A stretch of 64,000 nt of DNA from Flavipsychrobacter sp. (lineage in GTDB: Bacteria > Bacteroidota > Bacteroidia > Chitinophagales > Chitinophagaceae): assembly GCA_016786665.1 (NCBI GenBank), contig JAEUVZ010000035.1:55157-119156 (forward strand), written 5' to 3'. Shown piece by piece: positions 51,297 through 59,840 of the stretch. Made by a program: the position numbers and the translations under genes. A model generated the notes under the pieces. It had not been told where the DNA came from, did not search any database, and was given only the letters and a program-made list of their open reading frames with translations. Each line of letters opens with the position of its first letter. Positions within the stretch are counted from its first letter, which is position 1.

Positions 51297-53612
51297 CTAT
51301 ATAAACTGGTGCGGACGGATTTTTAGTATCACCATCTTGGATGTAGGGGTGTTGCTTTTATCGGCGGTACTGTTAATGGGCACCAGCACGTTGGTTTCGG
51401 GGAAGTAGGTAGCGGTACACTGCTCCGGAATGCTGAAAGGTATCACCAGAAATTTGCGGGTCACCCGTTCTACGCCGTCGTGGTAATTGTACAGGTCTAC
51501 CACGTCGCTGGCTTTCAGCCCGGCTTTGTCCATGTCGTTCTGGTTCATGAATATCACCCGCCGTTCGTTGCGGATACCGCGGTAGCGGTCATCCAGCCCG
51601 TATATGGTTGTATTGAACTGGTCGTGGCTGCGGATGGTCATCATCATGTATTCATCATTGGCCAGTTGCTGGCGGATAATGTCGGCGGTGTTGAAGTGGG
51701 CTTTATTGGTAGAGCTTACATTGAACTTCCCTTCGCGGGCGTTATTGGGCAGGTAGAAGCCGCCGGGCACCCGTACGCGTTTGTTGTAGTTGTCAAATCC
51801 CGGTATCGTGAGCTCTATATCGTTGCGGATGTTGTCGTAGTGCTCTTCATACAGGTCCCAATTTACTTTTGACTTGTGGCCTAAAACTGCCTTAGCCATT
51901 CGGCAAACAATGACCGGTTCACTGAGCAGGTCTTCCGATATGGGTTTCAGTCCGCCTTTCGACATTTGCACCACACCCATGGAGTTCTCGCAGGAGATGA
52001 ATTGCGTTTCGCCATTCAGCACGTCCTTATCGCTGCGGCCCAGGCAGGGGAGTATCAGCGCTTCTTCTCCATGAATGAGGTGGCTGCGGTTGAGCTTTGT
52101 AGAGATATGCACCGTCAGGTCGCAATTTCTTAGCGCCTGGGCCGTGTATTCGGTATCGGGTGTGGCTGAAAGAAAATTACCACCCATAGCTATGAACACC
52201 TTTGCCTTGCCCTGCTTCATGGCGTGAATGCAATGCACCACATCGTACCCATGCTCACGGGGAGGTTCAAATCCATAGACGAATTGCAGCTTGTCCAGGA
52301 ACGTCTTCGGCGGCTTTTCGTTGATGCCCATAGTGCGGTCGCCCTGCACATTGCTGTGCCCTCGTACCGGGCAAGTGCCAGCCCCGGGTTTGCCTATGCT
52401 GCCTTTCAGTAATATCAGGTTCACCACTTCTTTTATAGTGTCCACTGCATTTTTGTGCTGGGTGAGCCCCATGGCCCAGCAGGCGATGATCCTGTTCTTA
52501 CGTTTCAACACTTCAGCGGTCTCTCGTATCTGCTCCATGCTGATACCGCAAGCTTCCGCCAGTTCTTCTACTTTATATTTTTTCAGGTTAGCGATGTACT
52601 CGCTATAACCCTCAGTGTTCTTTACAATGAAGTCAAGGTCAAAGACGCTGCCTGGTCTTTTCTCTTCTTCTTCCAGCAGCAACAAGGTAATGGCTTTCAG
52701 CAGCGCCATGTCGCCATTCAGTTTCACCTGCAGGAAGATGTCGGTCAGTTTGGCTTTGATGCCCAATGCGCCCTTTACCGTTTGCGGGTTGCTGAAGCTG
52801 ATAAGGCCTGTTTCCGGTAGCGGGTTTACGGAGATAATGGTGCAGCCATTCTCGTGCGCTTTCTGCAATGCCGAGAGCATGCGCGGGTGATTGGTGCCTG
52901 GATTTTGCCCGAGGATGATGATCACTTCCGCTTTGTAAAAATCATCCAGTGTCACGGAACCTTTACCTATCCCCAAAGATTCACCCAAAGCCACACCGCT
53001 CGACTCATGGCACATATTGGAGCAGTCGGGCAGGTTGTTAGTGCCGTATTCCCGCACAAAGAGTTGGTACAGGAAGGCAGCCTCATTGCTTGTTCTGCCG
53101 GAGGTATAGAATACCGCTTCATCGGGTGAAGCCAGTTTGTTGAGATTCTTTGCTATTAATTTAAATGCATCATCCCAACTGATAGGCTGGTAATGCGTAG
53201 CCCCTTTGGGCAGGTATACCGGTTCAGCTACACGGCCTTTTTTTCCTATCTCGTAGTCGTTCAGGTCGGCCAGGTCTTTAACTGAATTATCCGCAAAGAA
53301 TTGGGCGGTTAGTTTCTTCGTAGTGGCTTCTTCAGCTATGGCCTTAGCGCCGTTCTCACAATACTCGGCTATTTTAGAGCGTGCGCCATCCGGGTCGGGC
53401 CAGGCGCAGCCCGGGCAATCGAAACCATCTTTTTGGTTCAGGGTCAGCAGGGCCTTCATACCCCGTGCCACATCCATTTCCCCAAACACGTGCTTCGCGC
53501 TTGATACCACAGCCAGCATACCGGCAGCAACCGTCTTGGGCTTGGTCACTTTTATATCGAGGAACGTTTCGGGGTTCTCGGCGTTGGGTAAGTTGTGGTC
53601 GTGGTCGCTCAT
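51297..53612 (-). CDS. Molybdopterin oxidoreductase, FdhF/YdeP-type alpha subunit
   Basis: A 771-residue enzyme of the formate-dehydrogenase-alpha-like family TIGR01701. The diagnostic GFDCPGCAWPDPDGARSKIAEYCENGAKA lies near residue 65, written here as two adjoining motifs GFDCPGCAWPDP and SKIAEYCENGAK. YTSGRTSNEAAFLYQLFVREYGTNNLPDC contains the Mo-cofactor region, and the C-terminal molydopterin-binding barrel holds IRSHDQFNTTIYGLDDRYRG. The two Cys in CPGC may ligate an Fe-S cluster. Substrate unknown; acid-resistance or formate roles have been proposed for relatives. The fdhD and mobA genes upstream supply sulfur and cofactor. Confidence 0.9.
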   Translation of the reverse strand: MSDHDHNLPNAENPETFLDIKVTKPKTVAAGMLAVVSSAKHVFGEMDVARGMKALLTLNQKDGFDCPGCAWPDPDGARSKIAEYCENGAKAIAEEATTKKLTAQFFADNSVKDLADLNDYEIGKKGRVAEPVYLPKGATHYQPISWDDAFKLIAKNLNKLASPDEAVFYTSGRTSNEAAFLYQLFVREYGTNNLPDCSNMCHESSGVALGESLGIGKGSVTLDDFYKAEVIIILGQNPGTNHPRMLSALQKAHENGCTIISVNPLPETGLISFSNPQTVKGALGIKAKLTDIFLQVKLNGDMALLKAITLLLLEEEEKRPGSVFDLDFIVKNTEGYSEYIANLKKYKVEELAEACGISMEQIRETAEVLKRKNRIIACWAMGLTQHKNAVDTIKEVVNLILLKGSIGKPGAGTCPVRGHSNVQGDRTMGINEKPPKTFLDKLQFVYGFEPPREHGYDVVHCIHAMKQGKAKVFIAMGGNFLSATPDTEYTAQALRNCDLTVHISTKLNRSHLIHGEEALILPCLGRSDKDVLNGETQFISCENSMGVVQMSKGGLKPISEDLLSEPVIVCRMAKAVLGHKSKVNWDLYEEHYDNIRNDIELTIPGFDNYNKRVRVPGGFYLPNNAREGKFNVSSTNKAHFNTADIIRQQLANDEYMMMTIRSHDQFNTTIYGLDDRYRGIRNERRVIFMNQNDMDKAGLKASDVVDLYNYHDGVERVTRKFLVIPFSIPEQCTATYFPETNVLVPINSTADKSNTPTSKMVILKIRPHQFI

Positions 53613-53614
53613 GC

Positions 53615-53986
53615 TTAGCAAACTTGTGAGGGGTTGTCAAAATTGTCGCTTTGGTCTTCCAGCACTTCACCGTCCAGGCACTTAAAGTCTTTCTCTATTA
53701 AAATGAACAGGCTTTTACCATCGCCGAGGGGCATATCTGTACGATAACCCACAGTTTCGGTATCTACCCATTCTTTTTTCATCGCCTCGGGCATGTACAC
53801 GGTTATGATGCTACCGTTTATATCAGCCTCAAGGTTGCCGATTCCGGCTTTACTTTGCAGCCTGTATGTCAGTCGGCCATTCGGAAATTCAGTATGTTCT
53901 TCAAGGAAACCATCCCTCCCGAAGTTTTCCAGCTCAGTCTTCACTATCCTGATGCGTACTGAATTGCCTTTTATGCGAATTTTCAT
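53615..53986 (-). CDS. Small conserved protein beside the molybdoenzyme
   Basis: A 123-residue soluble protein beginning MKIRIKGNSVRIRIVKTELE, all-beta at the N-terminus, with a Cys-containing acidic tail (FKCLDGEVLEDQSDNFDNP). I believe similar proteins occur beside FdhD-linked oxidoreductases in Bacteroidota (a DUF7009-like family, from memory). It ends 2 bp before the oxidoreductase start, so they are co-translated; it could be a maturation factor or a regulatory subunit. No motif decides. Confidence 0.65.
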   Translation of the reverse strand: MKIRIKGNSVRIRIVKTELENFGRDGFLEEHTEFPNGRLTYRLQSKAGIGNLEADINGSIITVYMPEAMKKEWVDTETVGYRTDMPLGDGKSLFILIEKDFKCLDGEVLEDQSDNFDNPSQVC

Positions 53987-54006
53987 GTTAAAAATTTTCG
54001 ATTTCT

Positions 54007-54486
54007 TTATTTTTTCAAGAACGATTTATAAACTTTCCATTCCGGATCAATTTCAGCATACATCTGAACATCTGTAGTCGGAAAAGTCTTTTTCAAAGTT
54101 TCATGAATTGATTCGAAGTCATTATCGGCTTTAGCGTAAGATATGAATTCAATAAATTTCTCACCGTTAAGACCTGATTGAACGGCAACGAAAATACCAC
54201 TATTGTTCTCTGCAAACATTTTTTCGATATAGCTTTCTATTGAGTCTTTAAGGTTGCTTGTTTCAGTATTATGTTCTATTACAGGTATAGCAACACCCAT
54301 TCTCACAGGATAAGCGGAGCAACTGTCACAATCCAGATATCTATCCTTTATACGAACTATCATACCTTCATTTTTTTCTTCAACTATTGTCCATATGTCT
54401 TTTTTACCTTCATTATAGTCTCTAGGAGTTACATCAGAACATGATAAGAAAGTAAAAGCTAATAGTAAAACAAAAGTGTTCTTCAT
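54007..54486 (-). CDS. AT-rich lipoprotein, DUF695-like
   Basis: A 159-residue lipoprotein with lipobox TFLSC. The mature part (about 30-159) has WTIVEEKNEGMIVRIKDRY, FVAVQSGLNGEKFIEFISYA and a C-terminal YAEIDPEWKVYKSFLK, resembling DUF695-type domains; that family match is weak. Base composition is far more AT-rich than both neighbours, and it interrupts the fdhD-to-oxidoreductase operon. This indicates recent acquisition, although spacing (13 and 20 bp) still allows co-transcription. Confidence 0.65.
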   Translation of the reverse strand: MKNTFVLLLAFTFLSCSDVTPRDYNEGKKDIWTIVEEKNEGMIVRIKDRYLDCDSCSAYPVRMGVAIPVIEHNTETSNLKDSIESYIEKMFAENNSGIFVAVQSGLNGEKFIEFISYAKADNDFESIHETLKKTFPTTDVQMYAEIDPEWKVYKSFLKK

Positions 54487-54499
54487 GGTTTGGATATGA

Positions 54500-55333
54500 T
54501 CAAATTATTACTCTCTGCCGCCCTGAATATATATTAAACCGCTCTCCCCTCAAAAAACCAATAAGCGTCATTCCATTCTCATCCGCCATCTGCGCAGCCA
54601 GGCTGGAGGGTGCTCCAACGGCTGCCACGATTTTAATCCCCGCCATAATGGCTTTTTGTATCAGCTCAAAGCTGGCGCGGCCGCTGAGGAGTAGTATGTG
54701 ATTGTCTAATGGCAGCATACCTGTTTCCAAAGCCGCACCTATCAGTTTGTCCAGTGCATTATGTCGGCCCACGTCCTCGCGCATCAGCAGAATATTTCCT
54801 TCCATATCAAACAGCGCGGAGGCATGCAGCCCGCCGGTACTGTCAAATACCGCTTGTTGTTGGCGCAGTATATCCGGCAGGGTGTACACCAAAGCTGATG
54901 AGACTTGCAAGGTGTCCTCGCTTGGTGGAATATTACAGGTGGTGCGCACCGCCTCTATCGACGACTTACCACATACCCCGCAACTGGAAGTAGTATAAAA
55001 ATTACGCTCCAGTTTGCTGATGTCCGGCTGTACGGAAGGAGAGAGCATTACGCGTACCACGTTCTCATTCGCCCCATTGCAATGTTTTATTCCGGTGATG
55101 TCGCTGCCGTGGTGTATGATGCCTTCCGTGTAGAGAAATCCCGAAGCCAGCTCAAAATCGTTTCCCGGCGTGCGCATGGTTACGGATATGCTTTTTTGTA
55201 TTCTGCCGTCTTCGGGGCCATATTCCAGCCGTATTTCCAGCGGTTCTTCCGCCGCCAGCATATCGTCCGCTTCGCTCACTGCGGAGGCGGTCATTTTCGT
55301 AATGGATATAAGCGTGGCAGCGGGACGGGACAT
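54500..55333 (-). CDS. fdhD: Formate dehydrogenase accessory sulfurtransferase FdhD
   Basis: A 277-residue protein. The essential Cys pair lies in TTSSCGVCGKSSIEAV (about residues 115-130). NDFELASGFLYTEGII, REDVGRHNALDKLIGAAL and LSGRASFELIQKAIMAGI complete the FdhD pattern. It transfers sulfur from a desulfurase to the molybdenum cofactor of FDH-like enzymes, here presumably the protein encoded at 51297. It lies 13 bp after mobA. Confidence 0.95.
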   Translation of the reverse strand: MSRPAATLISITKMTASAVSEADDMLAAEEPLEIRLEYGPEDGRIQKSISVTMRTPGNDFELASGFLYTEGIIHHGSDITGIKHCNGANENVVRVMLSPSVQPDISKLERNFYTTSSCGVCGKSSIEAVRTTCNIPPSEDTLQVSSALVYTLPDILRQQQAVFDSTGGLHASALFDMEGNILLMREDVGRHNALDKLIGAALETGMLPLDNHILLLSGRASFELIQKAIMAGIKIVAAVGAPSSLAAQMADENGMTLIGFLRGERFNIYSGRQRVII

Positions 55334-55346
55334 ATCCCAAATTTAC

Positions 55347-55943
55347 TTAAAAACCAGCAGACCTTAGCTGGTTCACGGCTGTTTCGTAGGAGGCTTTGTC
55401 GTCTACGCTTTTAAGCACATCAGGACGGGTGGGGTACACGGCGGTGGCGTTGTGCTCGCTCAGCAAGTGCCGCAGCGAGTGCCGTCCTTCCCGGTGACAC
55501 CGTTCCAGGATGTCTTTCGCCGATGGCTCATACACGGCCAGCAGCGGCTCAAAAAGATTGCCCGCAATGTTGTAAAACGCCGTGGCTACCGCTGCCGTAT
55601 TCCGCTGCCGCACCAACTGATGTACGTCGCTGCCGGAGAGGAAGGGATAGTCGCAGCCCACCACTAGGAACGATGCGTGCGGGTACAAGTCGAACGCCGT
55701 GAGCAGCGCGGCCATTGGCCCTGTTTGCTCATACTTCAACGTATCGGGCAGGGGATGATATTGTTGCGGTATGTGCGGCAGCTGTGCCTTGTTGCACGAG
55801 AGGAATACATTGCTGCAGAACGGCTCCAGCATATGGTATAGGTAATGGCGCTGTGGTTGTCCGTAGTACTCCAGGGCACTTTTGTCGGTACCCATGCGGC
55901 TGCTTTCCCCGCCGCAAACTACCAGGCCGTATAGTACGCTCAT
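55347..55943 (-). CDS. mobA: Molybdenum cofactor guanylyltransferase-like protein
   Basis: A 198-residue nucleotidyltransferase. The start LYGLVVCGGESSRMGTDKSAL contains the GGxSxRMGxDK GTP/Mg site. LVVGCDYPFLSG is the conserved DxP-type metal loop, and NLFEPLLAVYEPSA is typical of MobA. It attaches GMP to molybdopterin to give the bis-MGD form used by FDH-type enzymes. Its start overlaps the NTPase stop by 4 bp. Confidence 0.9.
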   Translation of the reverse strand: MSVLYGLVVCGGESSRMGTDKSALEYYGQPQRHYLYHMLEPFCSNVFLSCNKAQLPHIPQQYHPLPDTLKYEQTGPMAALLTAFDLYPHASFLVVGCDYPFLSGSDVHQLVRQRNTAAVATAFYNIAGNLFEPLLAVYEPSAKDILERCHREGRHSLRHLLSEHNATAVYPTRPDVLKSVDDKASYETAVNQLRSAGF

Positions 55944-56425
55944 AAAAAGAATGTTTTAGGCAGTACCATCTCCTGGTTCAGCCCATAGTGAGTAAAGCTT
56001 TGCTCCAGCATGTAGTCGCGTATCACCAGTAGCAGTTTTGCGTTCCCTGTTTCCTGGCGGTATAGCTTCACCAGTTCCGTTACGGCGGGCTCAAAGCCTG
56101 TATGGCGGTTCATCTCCAGTTTGCCTACTTCATCCAGTATCAGCCATTCGGGTTTTTGTTTTGCCGCGTTCAGCAGAAGCTTCCTGCCCAGCTCAAATAT
56201 CTTTTCATCAAAATTCCATTTGCAAATATCTATCGTACCGGCTTCCTGTTTCTCCGCTACCTGGAAGTCGTAGTATGTTTGCGTGGCTATGTCATACAGT
56301 TTGCGGCTGCCATTTACATCGGGCATCAGCACACCTGCGATGTCCGGTTGCCTTTTGGTCCAGTTCATAAGTAGGGTACTCTTGCCGGAGTGTACCGGCT
56401 CGCTCAGTATGTGAATGTTACTCAT
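55940..56425 (-). CDS. P-loop NTPase (THEP1/MobB-like) in the Mo operon
   Basis: A 161-residue NTPase. Walker A is SEPVHSGKSTLL near the N-terminus and Walker B is EWLILDEVGKLEM at about residue 92, followed by an alpha/beta core. The sequence LILDEVGKLE fits nucleoside-triphosphatase THEP1 proteins better than MobB. Its position between mobA and a membrane protein suggests a role in Mo-cofactor supply or in energising or gating that membrane protein. Overlaps both neighbours (4 and 8 bp). Confidence 0.75.
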   Translation of the reverse strand: MSNIHILSEPVHSGKSTLLMNWTKRQPDIAGVLMPDVNGSRKLYDIATQTYYDFQVAEKQEAGTIDICKWNFDEKIFELGRKLLLNAAKQKPEWLILDEVGKLEMNRHTGFEPAVTELVKLYRQETGNAKLLLVIRDYMLEQSFTHYGLNQEMVLPKTFFL

Positions 56426-57434
56426 GCGTGCGTACGGTTTGCAAACTCAGGGCCAGTAGTATAAAGACGAATTCCCGGTAGCGTTTCAGCCCACGGTGCT
56501 GGCGGGATGCGATAGTGTAGGCCGGCCGCAGATAGCTGCGCAGTTCCGGCAGCTGGTCTATCAGGCTTTGCATTTCGGCGCGGTTCTTTTCCTGTTGTTT
56601 GTCTATAAATTTCTGCAACAGCCACTTAGTGATGGGCATTACCAGGTAGTATATCAGCAAAAGTACCGCCACCGTACGGGCAATGATGTACACCGCTTTA
56701 GAAGTATCGCTGCCACTTGCCAGGAACACACTGGCGATAAAGCCCAGTATGGCGAACGTGATGAGCATCCGGGTATTCCGTTTTTGCTTTCGGGATACGG
56801 TGATGTTGGCTTCCGCCTGCTGCAACTCATCCGCTTCGGCCTTTATGGCCTGGCCCCTCAGTTCCAGTTGTTTCGGTAGCCGGTTCATCCACACGCCCAG
56901 TATCAGCCCCCAAAGCGCGTAGCCTCCGCAGTAGGCGCCGATAATCCACAGGCTGAAGGGTATACCGTGGCCCAGGTGCAGTTCTTTGGCTATTTTCCCG
57001 AAGAACATATCCAGCGCCTGCCAAATGGCCATGCCATACACTATGGTTTTCATCAGCACCATTTGCAATGCCGACTCCAGCATGGCCAGCATGCCAAACA
57101 GGAGCGGAACCAGCTTAAACCGCGGCATCAGCCCGAACATGAGCGCGCCTATCAATCCCTGGAAGCTGACGGCAATGTATGCCGGTGGCGGTGAGTGCGG
57201 GCTTACGGCGGCTTTCACCAGCAGCACCAGCAGGGTGGCTTTTAGTATCTGCTGCGCGCGGTTGGTACTGTAGTGCGCTATCAGGCCAATGACCAGCACG
57301 GCGAAACCACCCACGAAAATACCCGTAAAGGGCAGCCTCAGGGCGTGCATCCAGCCCCCCAGCCCCGATTCGCCCAGCGCCCATAGGGCGGTGAGCCGGT
57401 TGATGGTAGCTGCGTGGTTTTGTTTTTCGGCCAT
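56418..57434 (-). CDS. Polytopic membrane protein of the Mo operon, unknown function
   Basis: A 338-residue protein with a six-helix N-terminal membrane domain (about residues 30-190, including KAAVSPHSPPPAYIAVSFQG and LMFGLMPRFKLVPLLFGMLAML), a basic cytoplasmic linker and two further helices (about 225-275). It ends in a charged tail. The first part resembles small-molecule importers such as ECF S-components in topology only. Overlap with the NTPase gene by 8 bp implies a complex. First gene of the operon leading to fdhD and the molybdoenzyme, so a transporter or regulator tied to Mo-cofactor use is possible. No family name is justified. Confidence 0.6.
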   Translation of the reverse strand: MAEKQNHAATINRLTALWALGESGLGGWMHALRLPFTGIFVGGFAVLVIGLIAHYSTNRAQQILKATLLVLLVKAAVSPHSPPPAYIAVSFQGLIGALMFGLMPRFKLVPLLFGMLAMLESALQMVLMKTIVYGMAIWQALDMFFGKIAKELHLGHGIPFSLWIIGAYCGGYALWGLILGVWMNRLPKQLELRGQAIKAEADELQQAEANITVSRKQKRNTRMLITFAILGFIASVFLASGSDTSKAVYIIARTVAVLLLIYYLVMPITKWLLQKFIDKQQEKNRAEMQSLIDQLPELRSYLRPAYTIASRQHRGLKRYREFVFILLALSLQTVRTHE

Positions 57435-57491
57435 TATTGTAAATGTAGCAATGCCGGGATATATTTTCTATAAAAGCTTCGTTTCTAATTT

Positions 57492-57499
57492 TATTTTTG
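57492..57499 (+). promoter_or_regulatory. -7 element TATTTTTG
   Basis: An exact TAnnTTTG match only 4 bp before the ATG at 57504. If used, the mRNA would be almost leaderless. Confidence 0.5.
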
Positions 57500-57503
57500 T
57501 GGT

Positions 57504-58136
57504 ATGACACTGGAACGTGAAGCACGGATAAACACCGTCCTCAACCACAGGCAGCCCGACCTGACCATATTAATGGAGAATGTGCACGACCCACACAACA
57601 TATCTGCCGTAATGCGTACCTGTGACTCTATTGGTGTACAGGAAATTTATGTCCTGAATACACAAATAGGTTTGCATGAGACATTTGGCAAGAAAAGCTC
57701 GTCAGGAGTAGCTAAGTGGCTGACAGTCCATCAATTTCAGGATATTAAGGAGTGCATGACAGCCATTAAGAAAAAGTATAAAAAGGTCTATGCAACGCAC
57801 CTTGGGGTAAAATCACATTCTTTATACGAATTGGACTTAACACAGTCGGTAGCACTGGTTTTCGGTAACGAGAAGGATGGTGTGTCTGATGAGTCTTTGT
57901 CTTATTGTGATGGTAATTTCATTATCCCGCAGGTAGGTATGGTGCAGTCTCTGAATATCTCTGTGGCTTGCGCTGTCACCTTATACGAAGCATTCAGGCA
58001 GCGCACGGCTGCGGGCTTATATGATGGCGTTTCCCGCATGCCTGTACAGGAGCATGATGGCCTTTTAGAACATTGGATGCAGATAGGTTCAACAGAGTGG
58101 GTGAGGGCGCAGGAGTTGAAGAAGTATAATAAATAG
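57504..58136 (+). CDS. trmH: tRNA (guanosine-2'-O)-methyltransferase, SpoU family
   Basis: A 210-residue SPOUT methyltransferase. Motif 1 is ENVHDPHNISAVMRTCDSIG (with the catalytic Arg), motif 2 is LVFGNEKDGVS, and motif 3 is MVQSLNISVACAVTLYE, forming the knotted SAM site. C-terminal helices (about 175-210) match TrmH, which methylates G18 in the D-loop. The gene converges on rpoD with a terminator between. Confidence 0.92.
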   Translation: MTLEREARINTVLNHRQPDLTILMENVHDPHNISAVMRTCDSIGVQEIYVLNTQIGLHETFGKKSSSGVAKWLTVHQFQDIKECMTAIKKKYKKVYATHLGVKSHSLYELDLTQSVALVFGNEKDGVSDESLSYCDGNFIIPQVGMVQSLNISVACAVTLYEAFRQRTAAGLYDGVSRMPVQEHDGLLEHWMQIGSTEWVRAQELKKYNK

Positions 58137-58185
58137 AGACCTTAATTTAGACATAAAATTTCTTTTAAGTTGTTACATAAAACAA

Positions 58186-58212
58186 AAAGCGTCCCGCACT
58201 GCAGGACGCTTT
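58186..58212. terminator. Bidirectional terminator
   Basis: AAAGCGTCC pairs perfectly with GGACGCTTT around a 9-nt loop, between trmH and rpoD. T-rich on both sides. Confidence 0.85.
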
Positions 58213-58232
58213 CTTATTAAAATGTAAATCTA

Positions 58233-59102
58233 TTAATTGCCTAAATAAGATTTTAAAAGATTGCAACGGGTAGCAGTGCGGAGCTTGGTAATAGCTTTGT
58301 CCTTTATCTGGCGTACACGTTCGCGGGTCAATGAGAATTTTTCTCCAATGTCTTCCAGGCTCATTGGATGTTCCACCCCGATACCAAAATACAGTTTGAT
58401 TACATCGCGTTGGCGATCTGTAAGTGTGCTGAGGGAACGTTCAATTTCGCAACGGAGTGAGTCGTAATGTTCCAGGCCGGAGTCCGCAGATTCTGAGTTG
58501 GGATTTTCCAGTACGTCCAGCAGCGTGTTGTCTTCGCTGTCTACGAACGGAGCATCTACCGATACGTGGCGGGCGGCAACACCCAGGGTAGTTTCTACCT
58601 CCTCGGTGCCGATATCCAGCAGTTCCGCCAGTTCTTCTGTAGAAGGTTCCCGCTCAAATTCCTGCTCCAGTTGAGAGTAGGCTTTGCTGATCTTGTTCGA
58701 GAGGCCCACTTTATTCAGCGGGAGGCGAACGATACGGGATTGCTCCGCCAGCGCCTGGAGAATCGACTGGCGAATCCACCATACGGCGTAGGAGATGAAT
58801 TTAAAGCCCCTTGTTTCGTCGAAGCGCTGCGCTGCCTTAATAAGGCCCAGGTTCCCCTCGTTGATGAGGTCGCTCAGGGAAAGGCCCTGGTTCTGGTACT
58901 GCTTGGCTACCGACACTACGAAGCGAAGGTTGGCTTTGGTGAGTTTCTCGAGTGCTCTCTGATCACCCTGTTTAATTTTAATGGCTAGCTGAACTTCCTC
59001 TTCAGGAGTTATCAGATCCACCTTACCTATCTCCTGGAGGTATTTTTCAAGAGACTGGCTTTCACGATTGGTAATCGATTTCGTGATTTTAAGCTGACGC
59101 AT
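58233..59102 (-). CDS. rpoD: Primary sigma factor (short Bacteroidota type)
   Basis: A 289-residue sigma-70 without region 1.1 or the non-conserved insert, as usual in Bacteroidota. Region 1.2 is [20 protein letters not shown], region 2.1-2.3 [14 protein letters not shown] ... KFISYAVWW, region 2.4 [19 protein letters not shown], region 3 near [15 protein letters not shown], and region 4.2 [20 protein letters not shown]. It directs RNA polymerase to TAnnTTTG promoters such as those in this window. The start MRQLKITKS at 59102 is the family start. It is divergent from a START-like gene. Confidence 0.95.
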   Translation of the reverse strand: MRQLKITKSITNRESQSLEKYLQEIGKVDLITPEEEVQLAIKIKQGDQRALEKLTKANLRFVVSVAKQYQNQGLSLSDLINEGNLGLIKAAQRFDETRGFKFISYAVWWIRQSILQALAEQSRIVRLPLNKVGLSNKISKAYSQLEQEFEREPSTEELAELLDIGTEEVETTLGVAARHVSVDAPFVDSEDNTLLDVLENPNSESADSGLEHYDSLRCEIERSLSTLTDRQRDVIKLYFGIGVEHPMSLEDIGEKFSLTRERVRQIKDKAITKLRTATRCNLLKSYLGN

Positions 59103-59185
59103 AGACATAGGCAAACCATTGTGTAGTTAGTGAATAGACTAAAGATTGTAATGTGTAGAAGTGGGTAAAAATGACATTGTTATAG

Positions 59186-59217
59186 CAAATCTAAGCTTCT
59201 ATGCAATTCAACCCAAA
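59186..59217 (-). promoter_or_regulatory. rpoD promoter: -33 TTTG, -7 TAGATTTG
   Basis: On the minus strand TTTG (59217-59214) and TAGATTTG (59193-59186) are 20 bp apart, within the Bacteroidota range. The transcript would start near 59180, giving a leader of about 75 nt. The 227-bp gap shows nothing else. Confidence 0.65.
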
Positions 59218-59368
59218 ATTTTTTTAAGTATTTTTTAACAGCCACTGGACAATATTCCGGGCGTTTTCTCCCTCAAATTTCAAGCCAAACCGCAAATTAA
59301 ATTTTGATTATTGGTTCCTTTTTTTATTATTGCATCTACGAACAATAAAACGTGAAGCCAACAATCAA

Positions 59369-59752
59369 ATGAGTAAGAAGAAGACCATGTACACGCTTGA
59401 GTTTCCTATCCGGAGCTCCCCGGCTATATTATACGAGTTCCTGTCAACACCCGTTGGCCTGCAAGAATGGTTTGCTGATAAGGTAGACCAGAGAGACAAT
59501 GTCTTCTACTTCAGTTGGAATGGCGCCCCTGATGAAGCCGAGCTACTGGAGGCGGTGGAAAACGAATACGTACTCTACCGGTGGGACCATTATGGCGATG
59601 ACGAATATTTTGAATTCCGCATAGAGCAAAGCCCTATAACGAACGAAACCATCCTCAAAATCACCGACTTTGCCGATAAAAGCGAGATAAAGGACCAGGA
59701 GCGCCTGTGGCATACACAGGTAGCCGACCTGAAGCACCGCATAGGCGCCTAG
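59369..59752 (+). CDS. START/AHSA1-like domain protein
   Basis: A 127-residue protein with the SRPBCC fold: MYTLEFPIRSSPAILYEFLS, the VGLQEWFADKV motif typical of AHSA1/SRPBCC members, a beta-rich middle (EAVENEYVLYRWDHYGDD) and a C-terminal helix (DQERLWHTQVADLKHRIGA). Such proteins bind hydrophobic ligands or Hsp90-like clients. The ATG at 59369 is preferred over an upstream in-frame ATG at 59330. It is followed by a good terminator. Confidence 0.85.
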   Translation: MSKKKTMYTLEFPIRSSPAILYEFLSTPVGLQEWFADKVDQRDNVFYFSWNGAPDEAELLEAVENEYVLYRWDHYGDDEYFEFRIEQSPITNETILKITDFADKSEIKDQERLWHTQVADLKHRIGA

Positions 59753-59780
59753 CCACTCTCTTTTGTATACATACTTTTAC

Positions 59781-59806
59781 AAAGGCTTGCACCTATGCAA
59801 GCCTTT
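59781..59806 (+). terminator. Rho-independent terminator
   Basis: AAAGGCTTGCA pairs perfectly with TGCAAGCCTTT around CCTA, then ATTTTTG. It lies 29 bp after the START-like gene. Confidence 0.88.
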
Positions 59807-59813
59807 ATTTTTG

Positions 59814-59821
59814 TAGGTTTG
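59814..59821 (+). promoter_or_regulatory. -7 element TAGGTTTG
   Basis: An exact TAnnTTTG match, 20 bp upstream of the TTG start of the LptF/G gene. It begins 8 bp after the preceding terminator. Confidence 0.55.
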
Positions 59822-59840
59822 TAGCTTAATTCCCCCCTGT

